A stretch of DNA of 64,000 nucleotides from Variovorax boronicumulans (GCF_029892485.1 NZ_JARXVG010000002.1:525926-589925), one strand, 5' to 3'; counted from the stretch's first letter, positions 56,009 through 64,000 are shown. Numbers and translations are program-made. Notes: generated by a model not told the origin, from the letters alone.

Positions 56009-56665
56009 TCATCCCACCGCCAAGGGCGCAGCATTGATCGCCAGCTGCGCAGCGAACGACCGCTGGTAGGCCGGCCGCGCTTCGCCGCGAGCGACATAGG
56101 CGGCCAGGCTCGGAAACTCGTTCAGCAGGCCGGACGGCCTCAGCCGGAGCAGCACCGACACCATCAGCAGGTCGCCCGCGCTGAAGCCGCCGTCCAGCCA
56201 GTCGCCGTCGCCCAGGCGTGCGGCCAGCTGGTTCAGCCGGATGCGCACCCGGTCCTCGACGAGGGGCTGGCGCTCGGCTTTCCAGGGCCTGTCGCCTTCC
56301 GCGAACTTGACGGTGACAAGGTCGAGGATGGGAGGCTCGACCGTATTGAGGGCCGCGAACATCCACGCGATGGCGCGCGCCCTTGCGTTGGCGTCGGCGG
56401 GGAAGAGGCGCGGTTGGTGGCGCTCGGCGATATGCAGCACGATGGCGCCGGTCTCGAACAGCGCGAGCTCGCCTTCCTCATAAGTGGGGATCTGGCCGAA
56501 GGGATGCAGCGCCAGATGCGCGGCCTCCTTCATCGCGCGGAAGGACACCAGGCGCACCTCGTAAGGCAGGCCGGCCTCCTCCAGCGCCCAGCGCACGCGC
56601 GTGTCGCGCGCCAGGCCCTTGCCGCCGTCGGGCGACCGTTCGAAGGCGGTGATGGTGATGGTCAT
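56009..56665 (-). CDS. glutathione S-transferase family protein
   Basis: 218 residues. N-terminal thioredoxin-like domain with RVRWALEEAGLPYEV and the cis-Pro block GQIPTYEEGELALFETGAIVLHIAE (Pro and Glu-Thr contacts to glutathione); C-terminal all-helical domain with WMFAALNTVEPPI and GFSAGDLLMVSVLLRL. No gene partner is obvious. Substrate unknown. Confidence 0.9.
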   Translation of the reverse strand: MTITITAFERSPDGGKGLARDTRVRWALEEAGLPYEVRLVSFRAMKEAAHLALHPFGQIPTYEEGELALFETGAIVLHIAERHQPRLFPADANARARAIAWMFAALNTVEPPILDLVTVKFAEGDRPWKAERQPLVEDRVRIRLNQLAARLGDGDWLDGGFSAGDLLMVSVLLRLRPSGLLNEFPSLAAYVARGEARPAYQRSFAAQLAINAAPLAVG

Positions 56666-56808
56666 CTCGTGAGTGTCCTTTGGACGTGTGCCAAGTCAAG
56701 GCTCGCAAGCTGTTCATGGGGAGCTCAACGAAGGCGCCCGGCGATGGAAGTAGGCCCAAATCATTCGTCTTCGCGCGGCACGGGAACCAACGTACTGCAG
56801 CGGCTTTT

Positions 56809-56870
56809 GGACGACAGGGATGACCCCGCTTCGCAATACTGCGTAACAGGTTAGAACGAAGCTGTCGTCC
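56809..56870 (+). promoter_or_regulatory. foldable leader before the pilus operon
   Basis: Perfect 9-base arms GGACGACAG (56809-56817) and CTGTCGTCC (56862-56870), with an inner stem GCTTCG (56828) / CGAAGC (56857). The hairpin ends 17 bases before the first pilus ATG, with AAAGG between. It could be an operator palindrome or an mRNA structure that affects translation. Confidence 0.5.
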
Positions 56871-56886
56871 ATGAAAGGTCAACCCG

Positions 56887-57429
56887 ATGCGCCACACCCT
56901 CCGCCCCCTTCTCCTTGCCGCCGCCCGCATCGCGTTGCCCGCCAGCGTGCTTCTTGCTCCGCTCGCGGTCATGACTTCCGCCCAGGCCGTCACCGCGACC
57001 ACCACCTTCCAGGTGACGGCCACGGTGCTCAAGGCCTGCCTGATGACGACCCCCGCCACGCTGGCCTTCGGAAACTACGACCCCGCAGCCGCAACGGCGC
57101 TGGCCGGCACCACCACCTTCAGCGTGACCTGCACCTTCGGCACGCCCTATTCGCTCGGGCTGGACGCGGGCGCCGGCGCGGGCGCGACGATCACCGCGCG
57201 CGCCATGACCAGCCCCACGGCGGCGGCCGGCCACAAAACCTTGGCCTACGGCCTCTTCAAGGAAGTCGGGCACACGACCAACTGGGACAACAGCACTTCC
57301 GCCACCGGCTACACCGGCACCGGGCTGCCCCAGGTACAGACCATCTACGGACAGATTCCCACGGCGCAGTACACCGCGGCGGCGGCGACCGACTATGCCG
57401 ACACCATCACGCTCACGCTGACCTACTGA
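56887..57429 (+). CDS. SCPU-domain (Csu-type) pilin-like secreted subunit
   Basis: 180 residues. Signal peptide of about 34 residues ending AQA, then a spore-coat-U/Csu pilin domain: ATTTFQVTATVLKACLMTTPATLAFGNYDPAA, a disulfide pair (KACLM and VTCTF), FSVTCTFGTPYSLGLDAGAGAGATITAR and the closing beta strand TITLTLTY. The last strand ends in Tyr as in subunits assembled by donor strand exchange. First gene of a four-gene chaperone-usher operon. Confidence 0.9.
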   Translation: MRHTLRPLLLAAARIALPASVLLAPLAVMTSAQAVTATTTFQVTATVLKACLMTTPATLAFGNYDPAAATALAGTTTFSVTCTFGTPYSLGLDAGAGAGATITARAMTSPTAAAGHKTLAYGLFKEVGHTTNWDNSTSATGYTGTGLPQVQTIYGQIPTAQYTAAAATDYADTITLTLTY

Positions 57430-57468
57430 TCACCAATTGACAACAGATTGATCGCAGTCACCCGCGGC

Positions 57469-58233
57469 ATGCGCCGCACCTTCCTGCTGTGGTCTGCCCT
57501 GCTGCCGTGCGTGCTGGTGTCCCCCGGCGCGCTGGCCGCCAGCCTGAGCGTGGCGCCGCTGCGCATCGTGCTGACGCCGGAGAGACCGGTGGCCTCGCTC
57601 ACCATGGGCAACAGCGACGAGGGTGAGGTCGCGGTGCAGGCCGAGGTGCTGGCTTGGTCGCAGGAGGATGGGCGCGACGTGTACCGGCCCACGCGCGACG
57701 TGCTGGTCAACCCGGCCATCTTCCGCCTGCCGCCGGGCGGCCGGCAGATCGTGCGGCTGGGGCTGCAGGTGCCCGCCGAGGCTGGCGAGCGCAGCTACCG
57801 TGTGTTTCTTCGCCAGTTGCCGCGCGACCAGGCCCTGGCGCAGGACGGCGGCGAAGGCCCGAAGGTGCAGACGCTGCTGCGCATCGGCGTTCCGATCTTC
57901 GTGCCGCCGCTGCAGCTGCGGCAGTCGCTGCAATGGCGCCTGCTGGCAGGCGGCGCGGGCGGCCGCGGCTACAGGCTCATGCTCGACAACCAGGGCAGCG
58001 AGCACATCCAGGTCACGCAGCTGGTGGTGCGCCGCGAAGGCGGCGGTGAACTGCTGCGAAAGAGCCTCTCCCACTACGCGCTGGCCGGGCAGTCGATCGG
58101 CATCGAGCTCGATCTGCCCGCCCTTCCACCCGATACGCGCCTGCACATCGAGGCGGTCACCGATGCACCCGAGGCCTTGTCCACCGTCAACGCTACCGTG
58201 CTGGTGCCCCGTGGGCCTGCCATGCCGCGCTAG
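57469..58233 (+). CDS. periplasmic pilus chaperone (PapD-like, Csu type)
   Basis: 254 residues. Signal peptide MRRTFLLWSALLPCVLVSPGALAA, then an Ig-like chaperone: SVAPLRIVLTPERPVASLTMGN, the subunit-binding region FRLPPGGRQIVRLGLQVP and RSYRVFLRQLP. A TTG at 57448 is in frame, but the ATG gives a better signal peptide. The usher gene overlaps its end by 23 bases. It holds subunits for transfer to the usher. Confidence 0.9.
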   Translation: MRRTFLLWSALLPCVLVSPGALAASLSVAPLRIVLTPERPVASLTMGNSDEGEVAVQAEVLAWSQEDGRDVYRPTRDVLVNPAIFRLPPGGRQIVRLGLQVPAEAGERSYRVFLRQLPRDQALAQDGGEGPKVQTLLRIGVPIFVPPLQLRQSLQWRLLAGGAGGRGYRLMLDNQGSEHIQVTQLVVRREGGGELLRKSLSHYALAGQSIGIELDLPALPPDTRLHIEAVTDAPEALSTVNATVLVPRGPAMPR

Positions 58234-60565
58234 CGTCTGGGCGTGCTGCGGCTGGCTGGGCCTGCGGGTCGCCTGCGCGCAGGCCCAACCGGCGGAAGTT
58301 GCCGCCGGAGCCATCGACGATGCGCAACCGGCGATCCTGGAAGTGCGCATCAATGGCCAGGCGCAGCAGGCGCCGCGCCCGCTGCTTCGGCGCGGCCCGC
58401 AACTGCTGGCCGCCGAAACCGACCTCGCCGCCTGGCGCCTGGTGCGGCCTGCCGCGCCGGCCCTGCGGCGCGGAGAGACGAACTACTACGACCTGCGCAC
58501 GCTGCCCGGCGCGCAGTTGCGGCTCGACGAAGGCGCGCAGAGCGTGGAGCTGACGGTGCCGGCCGAGGCTTTCACCGCCGGCACGGTGCTCACGCATGCA
58601 AGCGATCGCCCGCCGCTGTCGGCCTCGGCCTTCGGCGCTTTCCTCAACTACGACCTCGTGCTGCAGCATGACCGCGAGGGCAGCCGCGCCTCGGGCTACT
58701 TCGATGCCGCGACCTCGGGCGAGTGGGGGCTGGCGGGCACGAGCTTCGTCGCCGGGCGCTCCGTGTTCGGCAGATCCGGGACCACGCGCCTGGACAGCTA
58801 CTTCCGCCGCGACGACCCCGACCGCCTGACCCGCCTCACGGTCGGCGATGCGATCACGCAGGCATCGGCATGGTCCACGCCCTTTCGTTTCGGCGGCGTG
58901 CAGTTCGGCACCCGCTTCGGCCTGCAGCCCGGCTACATCAGCTACCCGATGCCGACCTTGCGCGGCGGCGCGGCCGTGCCTTCCGCGGTGGAGGTCTATG
59001 TGAACGACACGCTGCGCTACCAGCGCCGCGTCGACGCCGGACCGTTCGCCATCTCCGAGGTGCCGGTGCTCACCGGCGCGGGCGAGATGCGCTTCGCGGT
59101 CACCGACGCCCTGGGCGTGCAGCGCACCGTGACCACGCCCTACTACGTGAGCTCGAACCTGCTGCGTGCCGGGCTGACCGACTACTCGCTCGAAGCGGGC
59201 TGGACGCGCCTTCGCTACGGCGAGCGCAGCTTCGACTACGGGCCGCCCTTCGTGGCCGGCAGCTGGCGGCAGGGCCTGAACGACAGCGCCACGGTCGAGG
59301 TGCGCGGCGAAGCCGGCTCGCGCAGCCAGACGGCGGGCGCCGGCCTGACCTGGGTATGGGGCACGGTGGGCGAGTTCGCCTTGCATGGCGCCGCCAGCCG
59401 CAGCAGCGACGGCGGCACCGGGCGCCTCTGGCGCGCCGCCTACACGCGCAGCAGCGACGAATGGAATTTCTCCGCCAGCCGGCAGGTGGCCAGCCGCGGC
59501 TTCACGCAGATCGCCTGGCAGGACAGCCCGGTGCACGTCGATAGCCAGAGCCAGCTGTTCGCGGGCCGCTCGCTGGGCCGTTACGGCACGCTGGGCGCCA
59601 GCCACACCCGGCTGCACTACAACACCGGCGAGCGCGTGGGCGTGACCACGGCCAGCTGGTCGATCGGCGTCGGCGGCGGCGCCTGGCTCGGGACTTACCT
59701 GGCCCACACGCGCCAGGATGACCGGCGTTCCACCACATCGGTCGGCCTCAGCCTGAGCCTCGCGCTCGGCGACGGCCGCAATGCCTCGCTCTCGCTGCAG
59801 CAGCAGAACCCCGGCAGGCATTCGGCCGTGGCCGAGATGAGCCAGCAGCCGCCCAGCGACACCGGCTGGGGCTGGCGGCTGCGCGCCGCCGATGGCGAGA
59901 ACGCGCGCACCGAGGCGGGCGTCGACTACCGCGGCCGCTACGGCCAGCTCTCCGCCGAAGCGGCACGCGCGCAGGGCCAGGGCGCGCTGCGCGTGCGCGC
60001 CAGCGGTGCCGTGGGCTACGCGGGAGGCGTGGCCTTTGCCACCCGCCAGTCCGACGACGCGTTCGCGCTGGTGACGGTGCCCGGCGCCGCGGGCGTGAAG
60101 GTCTACCGCGAGAACCTGCCCTGGACCACCACCGACAGCCAGGGGCGCGCCGTCGTCTCCGGCCTGCGCGCGTACGAGCCCAACCACATCAGCATCGACA
60201 ACGGCGACCTGCCGATCGAGGCGCAGGTGCGCAGCGATGTGCTGCGCGTGGTGCCGCGCTACAAGGGCGTGGCCGAGGCCAGCTTCGACATCTCGCGCGG
60301 AATGCTGGCGACCGCCACGGTGTTGCTGCCCGACGGCAGCCCACTGCCCGCAGGCATCGACGTGCTGCGCCCGGCGCGCGGCACCTTGCTCATCACGGGC
60401 TTCAACGGCCAGCTCGCCATCGACGATCCGCAGCCCCGCGAAAGCTTCGAGGCCCGCTGGACGAAGGGGCACTGCCGCTTCACGCTCGGTGAGATCGACC
60501 GCTCGGGCGCACTGCCCTCCATAGGCCCTTACCGATGCCTGCCCGTTCCGTCGCCGCGACCATGA
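58211..60565 (+). CDS. fimbrial usher (Csu type)
   Basis: Outer-membrane pore that assembles the pilus, 784 residues. Its GTG (58211) lies inside the chaperone gene; signal peptide ends RVACAQA. Blocks: LEVRINGQAQQAPR (N-terminal periplasmic domain), GAFLNYDLVLQ, FRRDDPDRLTRLTVGDA, EVYVNDTLRYQRRVDAGPFAISEVPVLTGAGEMRFAV (plug/barrel) and the C-terminal domain GYAGGVAFATRQSDDAFALVTVPGAAGVKVYRENLPWTTTD. It overlaps the next gene by four bases (ATGA). Confidence 0.93.
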   Translation: MGLPCRASVWACCGWLGLRVACAQAQPAEVAAGAIDDAQPAILEVRINGQAQQAPRPLLRRGPQLLAAETDLAAWRLVRPAAPALRRGETNYYDLRTLPGAQLRLDEGAQSVELTVPAEAFTAGTVLTHASDRPPLSASAFGAFLNYDLVLQHDREGSRASGYFDAATSGEWGLAGTSFVAGRSVFGRSGTTRLDSYFRRDDPDRLTRLTVGDAITQASAWSTPFRFGGVQFGTRFGLQPGYISYPMPTLRGGAAVPSAVEVYVNDTLRYQRRVDAGPFAISEVPVLTGAGEMRFAVTDALGVQRTVTTPYYVSSNLLRAGLTDYSLEAGWTRLRYGERSFDYGPPFVAGSWRQGLNDSATVEVRGEAGSRSQTAGAGLTWVWGTVGEFALHGAASRSSDGGTGRLWRAAYTRSSDEWNFSASRQVASRGFTQIAWQDSPVHVDSQSQLFAGRSLGRYGTLGASHTRLHYNTGERVGVTTASWSIGVGGGAWLGTYLAHTRQDDRRSTTSVGLSLSLALGDGRNASLSLQQQNPGRHSAVAEMSQQPPSDTGWGWRLRAADGENARTEAGVDYRGRYGQLSAEAARAQGQGALRVRASGAVGYAGGVAFATRQSDDAFALVTVPGAAGVKVYRENLPWTTTDSQGRAVVSGLRAYEPNHISIDNGDLPIEAQVRSDVLRVVPRYKGVAEASFDISRGMLATATVLLPDGSPLPAGIDVLRPARGTLLITGFNGQLAIDDPQPRESFEARWTKGHCRFTLGEIDRSGALPSIGPYRCLPVPSPRP

Positions 60566-61080
60566 AGCGCACTGCACGCAGCACGTCTGCGCTGGTCCTC
60601 GGGCTGGCCGGCCTGCTGGGCATGCACGACGCGGATGCCGCATGCACGGGCGTCGGCCTGTTCAGCTGCAGTGCGACGGTGAGCGTGTCGCAGCCGCTGG
60701 CGTTCGGAAACTACAACCCGGCCAACGCCACGCCTGCGGACAACACCACGACCATCAAGGTTGTCGGCACCATCACCGGGCTGGGGATTCTGGTGAGGCT
60801 GTCCTACACCATCGGCCTCGACGCTGGCGCGGGCGGCACCATCGCCGACCGACGACTGGCAGGCCCGAGCGGCGGGTCGCTGCCCTACAACCTCTACACC
60901 ACGAATGCACGGACCCTCGTGTGGGGCGCTGCAGGAGCCAGCGACAGCTACGACGCGCTGGCTTCGCTGGGCGGCACATCGGTGACGAACAACTACACGG
61001 TCTATGGACGCATTCCGGTTGGGCAGTATGTAGTGCCGGGCGCCTACAGCAACATCATCACGGTGACCGTCACCTACTGA
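60562..61080 (+). CDS. second SCPU-domain pilin/adhesin-like subunit
   Basis: 172 residues. Signal peptide MKRTARSTSALVLGLAGLLGMHDADA, then an SCPU domain: ACTGVGLFSCSATVSVSQPLAFGNYNPANATPADN, and closing YVVPGAYSNIITVTVTY. Two Cys (ACTG and FSCS) are close together instead of the spacing in the first subunit. The ATG at 60562 overlaps the usher stop. Position last in the operon suits a tip subunit. It is not longer than the first subunit, so a two-domain adhesin such as CsuE is absent. Confidence 0.87.
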   Translation: MKRTARSTSALVLGLAGLLGMHDADAACTGVGLFSCSATVSVSQPLAFGNYNPANATPADNTTTIKVVGTITGLGILVRLSYTIGLDAGAGGTIADRRLAGPSGGSLPYNLYTTNARTLVWGAAGASDSYDALASLGGTSVTNNYTVYGRIPVGQYVVPGAYSNIITVTVTY

Positions 61081-61220
61081 GGAAGCGGGCAGGTTCTTTC
61101 GCGATTGCGCGGAAATATGAGCGGCTGCATCTCATTTTTCGCGCTGTTCGAAAACACACAGGGCTGCGAACAATTGTGTCCGTTCGTTTCATTCCGCCAC
61201 GCAGCCACCCTTCCTCATCA

Positions 61221-62321
61221 ATGAAAACCCTGCTCGCCCTTGTTGCCTTGACCGTCACGCTGGCCGCTTCGGCGCAGGAGAAGATCCTGATCGGCCAGTC
61301 GGCGCCTCTCACCGGCCCTGCCGCCGCGGCGGGAACGGCGTTCGTCGGCGGCGCCCGGCTCTACATCGACCAGGTGAACCGGGCCGGGGGCATCAAGGGA
61401 CGCCTCATCGAACTGCGCACGCTGGACGACATGTACGTGCCGGAGCGTGCCGCCGCGAATGCCAGGACCTTGGTGGATGCAGGCGCGATCAGCCTCTTCG
61501 GCTTCGTGAACACGCCGGCCTCGGTGGCCGGTGCGCAGGTCGCCGTCGAAAACCGCGTGCCGTTCATTGCGCCCGCCACCGGCGTGAGCAGCCTCAGGCA
61601 GCCGGGCAACGACTACGTCTTCAATGTTCGCAGCAGCTTCAAGGACGAGACCAGCCACATCGCCTCGCACCTGCAGGTGCTGGGCATCAAGCGGATCGGG
61701 TTCTTCTCGCTGGAGATTCCCGAATCCAAGGTGATGTTCGACCACATGGGGGGGCTGCTCGGCAAGAGCGGCCAGAAGTTCTTTGCCGCCGTCAACCAGC
61801 CGCCCGGCAAGGTCGACCTGAAGAAGGCCGCCGAAGAACTCAAGCCGAAGGAGGTTCAGGCCGTCGTGATGTTCTGCCCCGGAAAGATGTGCGCGGACCT
61901 GATCGGCGAAATCCGCAAGCAAGGCGGCTCGCCGACCTTCTACACGATCTCCTCCGCGGGCGATGTGTTCGGCGAACTCGCAGCCCAGGGCGTGAGCATT
62001 GCAGTGACCCAGGTCATGCCCTACCCATGGACGGTGGGTTCGTTTCCGATCGTGGGCAAGTACCGGGAGGCGATGAAGGCGGCCAACGACACCCGCATCG
62101 GTTACTGGAGCCTGGAGGGCTACGTCAGCGCGCAGGTCCTGGTCGAAGGGCTGCGGCGGATCAACGGCGCGCCGTCGCGCGCGACCATGCTCGCGGCCAT
62201 GCAGAACCTCGGCCATCTCAACCTGGGCGGGTTCGATCTGACGATCGACCGCGAAGATCGCGGCGGCTCGCACTTCACCGACCTCACGCTGGCGCGCAGC
62301 GGCGGCAAGTACATCCGCTGA
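61221..62321 (+). CDS. type I periplasmic solute-binding protein (LivK-like)
   Basis: 366 residues. Signal peptide MKTLLALVALTVTLAASAQ, then ILIGQSAPLTGPAAAAGTAFVGGARLYIDQVNRAGGIKGR, AAANARTLVDAGAISLFGFVNTPASVAGAQVAVENRVPFIAPATG and PWTVGSFPIVGKYREAMK, as in branched-chain amino-acid/urea/amide receptors. No permease is adjacent. Unlike the LivK-like protein at 54456 it has an ATG start and a short leader, and the two are only distantly similar. Confidence 0.9.
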   Translation: MKTLLALVALTVTLAASAQEKILIGQSAPLTGPAAAAGTAFVGGARLYIDQVNRAGGIKGRLIELRTLDDMYVPERAAANARTLVDAGAISLFGFVNTPASVAGAQVAVENRVPFIAPATGVSSLRQPGNDYVFNVRSSFKDETSHIASHLQVLGIKRIGFFSLEIPESKVMFDHMGGLLGKSGQKFFAAVNQPPGKVDLKKAAEELKPKEVQAVVMFCPGKMCADLIGEIRKQGGSPTFYTISSAGDVFGELAAQGVSIAVTQVMPYPWTVGSFPIVGKYREAMKAANDTRIGYWSLEGYVSAQVLVEGLRRINGAPSRATMLAAMQNLGHLNLGGFDLTIDREDRGGSHFTDLTLARSGGKYIR

Positions 62322-62497
62322 GCGCGACACGGGCCATCGGGCGCCCGCACCGCGCCACCGTGCGCATGCAAGGCGCCGTCAACACAAGGTAGCGCGTTGA
62401 CCGGCGAAGCGCGATACAGGCGCACACGCACGGGGCCAGGCCTATGGCAACATCCCGCCGATAGCGGCAGCACGCTGCGGGAATCTCCAGGCATTCA

Positions 62498-63265
62498 ATG
62501 GCACTGACACGCGACAACTGGCCCAGCCGGGCAGCCATCCGGACATCGCTGGCAACCCGATTCGCCTTGCCACCCTTGCCTGCGCCGATCCAGGACTGGT
62601 TCGCCTGGTGTCGCAGCATGGGGACCCGGTCGCTCGTGCTGGACGAGCCGAGTTGGCGCGAGGGTTGGCGCGGCGATCTCACCGGCTCTGGCGCTGTCGA
62701 TGTGCCTGGCCTCCTGGCGGAAATGGAGGGCTACCGCTTCATCCTGGACCAGGAGGCGAGCACGCCGGAGCACCTGGTGTGGAGCGACGCCGTGGAAACG
62801 GGCCAGTGGCAGTCGCACTGGGTGGTCCTGCAAAACGCCAATGGCGATCCGTTGATCGGCGACATCAGCCAGCCCGAAGTGCCGGTGCTCTGGGACTGGC
62901 ACGGGAGCGGCCGCTGGTCGCCGCAGCCGCTGTACCCGAATCTTCGAATGCTGATGGAGCGCATCGAGGTCGAGGCGCCGGAGCCACCGGAAGACGCTCC
63001 GTCGAAGGTCCTTTTCTATACGGTGCATCTGACCGACCTGGGCGCGCAGCCCCTGCAGGTGCTGACCGCGCTCAAGGCGCATCAGGACTACAAGCATCTG
63101 GCGGGCGCAGGCCTGCTGAAGCTCAAGCACCAGTTGCCCTTGCCGCTGCTGGTCGACAACGTCAGCGGCGCGGCGAAGGACTACCTGGTTCGCCACTACG
63201 AGGCGCTTGGCGCGCGAGTGGAGGTCGTCGAACGGGGGTTGCGAAGACCTTCGGCGCCGCGCTGA
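62498..63265 (+). CDS. SMI1/KNR4 (SUKH)-like protein with an L7/L12-like C-terminal part
   Basis: 255 residues, no signal peptide. Residues about 20-155 have SUKH spacing: PLPAPIQDWFAWCRSMG, then SHWVVLQNANGDPLIGDISQ and HGSGRWSPQPLYPNLRMLMERI. Residues about 168-246 (VLFYTVHLTDLGAQPLQVLTALKA, then KLKHQLPLPLLVDNVSGAAKDYLVRHYEALGARVEVVE) have the secondary-structure order and end (..LEALGARVEVVE) of ribosomal L7/L12 C-terminal domains. SUKH proteins often serve as immunity to secreted toxins. No toxin gene is adjacent, so this is an orphan or has another use. Confidence 0.6.
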   Translation: MALTRDNWPSRAAIRTSLATRFALPPLPAPIQDWFAWCRSMGTRSLVLDEPSWREGWRGDLTGSGAVDVPGLLAEMEGYRFILDQEASTPEHLVWSDAVETGQWQSHWVVLQNANGDPLIGDISQPEVPVLWDWHGSGRWSPQPLYPNLRMLMERIEVEAPEPPEDAPSKVLFYTVHLTDLGAQPLQVLTALKAHQDYKHLAGAGLLKLKHQLPLPLLVDNVSGAAKDYLVRHYEALGARVEVVERGLRRPSAPR

Positions 63266-63405
63266 CGCATGCACAACCGGGCTGGACCCGGGCTTCTGGC
63301 GTCAACGGCAAGCCCGTCGATCTGGCGCAGCACCGGACCTGTTTCGCCTGCCACCCGGCGCTCGTGAAGAACCAGGACTGCGTGTTCACGCGGCTCGCGC
63401 GTTGA
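63247..63405 (+). pseudogene. cytochrome P460-like C-terminal remnant
   Basis: An open frame overlapping the end of the SUKH-like gene reads WTRASGVNGKPVDLAQHRTC then FACHPALVKNQDCVFTRLAR and stops at 63405. CFACH is a c-type haem site (CxxCH), and HRTCFACH..KNQDxVFTRL is the C-terminus of cytochrome P460 proteins. No upstream P460 body exists in this frame, so a gene was cut or replaced by the SUKH-like gene. Confidence 0.6.
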
Positions 63406-63452
63406 CGCGTTCGCCCCCATCCCGGTATTGAAATTTATTGTTGGCGAACGCG
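63406..63452. repeat. perfect 10-base inverted repeat before the terminal hydrolase gene
   Basis: CGCGTTCGCC (63406-63415) and GGCGAACGCG (63443-63452) around a 27-base A/T-richer spacer. No T-run follows. A regulator site or transcript-end structure is possible. Confidence 0.45.
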
Positions 63453-63599
63453 GCCCAGATACAGAGGCATACGCAATCCGCGCGCCGGGCCGCTCGACTC
63501 CGAACAATCGCTTCACCACTCCGCAAAGCCCACGCCAGATCGGCAACGACCGCGCCCACGGAGTGCCACCACCCCAACTTCAGATTCCAGGAGATCCCG

Positions 63600-64000
63600 A
63601 TGACCGCTTCCTCCCTTTTGCTTCGCCGCTCTTTCCTCGCCAAGGCCGCGCTCGGCGTGGCCGCCGCCCAGATGACCTCGATCGTGCCCGCCTTCGCGCA
63701 ATCCGCCGGCACCGCCGCGGGCAGCGCCCGGCGCCTGGAGCCGCTCAAGAGCATCGAGGCCAACGGTCTGAACATCGGCTACTTCGAGGCCGGTCCGGCC
63801 AATGGCGCGCCGGTGATCCTTCTTCACGGCTGGCCCTACGACATCCACATGTTCGTGGACGTCGCACCGCAACTTGCCGCCGCGGGCTTCCGCGTGATCG
63901 TGCCTTACCTGCGCGGCTACGGCACCACCCGCTTCCTCTCGGCCGACACGCCGCGCAACGGCCAGCAGTCGGTGGTCGCCGTGGACATCATCGCGCTGAT
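63600..64000 (+). CDS. secreted alpha/beta hydrolase, 3' truncated by window edge
   Basis: The frame runs to the window end (about 134 codons visible). CAGGAGATCCCG precedes ATG at 63600. N-terminus MTASSLLLRRSFLAKAALGV is a Tat-like signal (RRSFL), ending SIVPAFAQ. The hydrolase core begins IEANGLNIGYFEAGPANGAPVILLHGWPYDIHMF, with the HGWPYD oxyanion block of haloalkane-dehalogenase/epoxide-hydrolase-type enzymes, and LRGYGTTRFL. Catalytic Ser and later residues lie beyond the window. Confidence 0.85.
   Translation, partial: MTASSLLLRRSFLAKAALGVAAAQMTSIVPAFAQSAGTAAGSARRLEPLKSIEANGLNIGYFEAGPANGAPVILLHGWPYDIHMFVDVAPQLAAAGFRVIVPYLRGYGTTRFLSADTPRNGQQSVVAVDIIAL

Overview
The window is a stretch of GC-rich, densely packed bacterial chromosome. 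It has no rRNA, CRISPR array, intact insertion sequence or phage module. Gene content points to a Betaproteobacterium of the Burkholderiales, most likely Comamonadaceae and probably close to Variovorax. The clues are a Bug-type solute-binding protein, gcvTHP behind a tandem glycine riboswitch, a DUF3014 protein, a DTW protein, ETF-QO and an eat-eutBC cluster. That placement is inferred from content, not from a phylogenetic marker.

Positions 1-7400 hold the end of a myo-inositol catabolic operon (iolD partial, iolE, iolB), a LamB-type sugar porin, a leucine-carboxyl-methyltransferase-like enzyme and the periplasmic glucan protein OpgD. Positions 7500-12450 hold an SDR, a small periplasmic FKBP and an ethanolamine operon (permease, eutB, eutC) preceded by a close match to a sigma-54 promoter. 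Next come a hipBA toxin-antitoxin pair with a large palindrome overlapping the hipB start, katG with a possible OxyR site, a HAD lipoprotein and an AhpD-like protein.

Positions 18500-23750 form a cell-envelope module: an EptA-type phosphoethanolamine transferase and two PAP2 phosphatases on one strand, divergent from an OmpR/PmrA-type two-component system. CTGAA repeats at helical spacing occur in both gaps next to these genes. Positions 23750-31320 hold a translationally coupled thioesterase/DMT-exporter/SDR operon, ETF-QO with a terminator, and a TRAP transporter (dctPQM). Positions 31450-32750 hold hypothetical genes and an H-NS-like protein in an A/T-richer stretch. The glycine riboswitch and gcvT-gcvH-gcvP follow to 37835.

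From 37800 to 56700 the region is mixed: DUF3014 protein, esterase, nitronate monooxygenase, lipoprotein, a divergent MurA paralogue, orphan solute-binding proteins, an acetyltransferase remnant, an AAA+ ATPase coupled to an alpha/beta hydrolase, a DTW protein, a cupin, a methyltransferase, an APH-fold kinase, a LysR/MFS pair and a GST. Positions 56800-61080 are a compact four-gene Csu-like (SCPU) chaperone-usher pilus operon behind a leader that can fold. The end carries another solute-binding protein, a SUKH-like/L7-L12-like two-part protein, a cytochrome P460 C-terminal remnant and the start of a secreted alpha/beta hydrolase.

The least explained items are the AAA+/hydrolase pair, the CTGAA boxes of the envelope module, the hipBA palindrome, the SUKH-like protein beside the P460 remnant, and the MurA paralogue. 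All function calls come from reading motifs and family resemblance; no database search was run.
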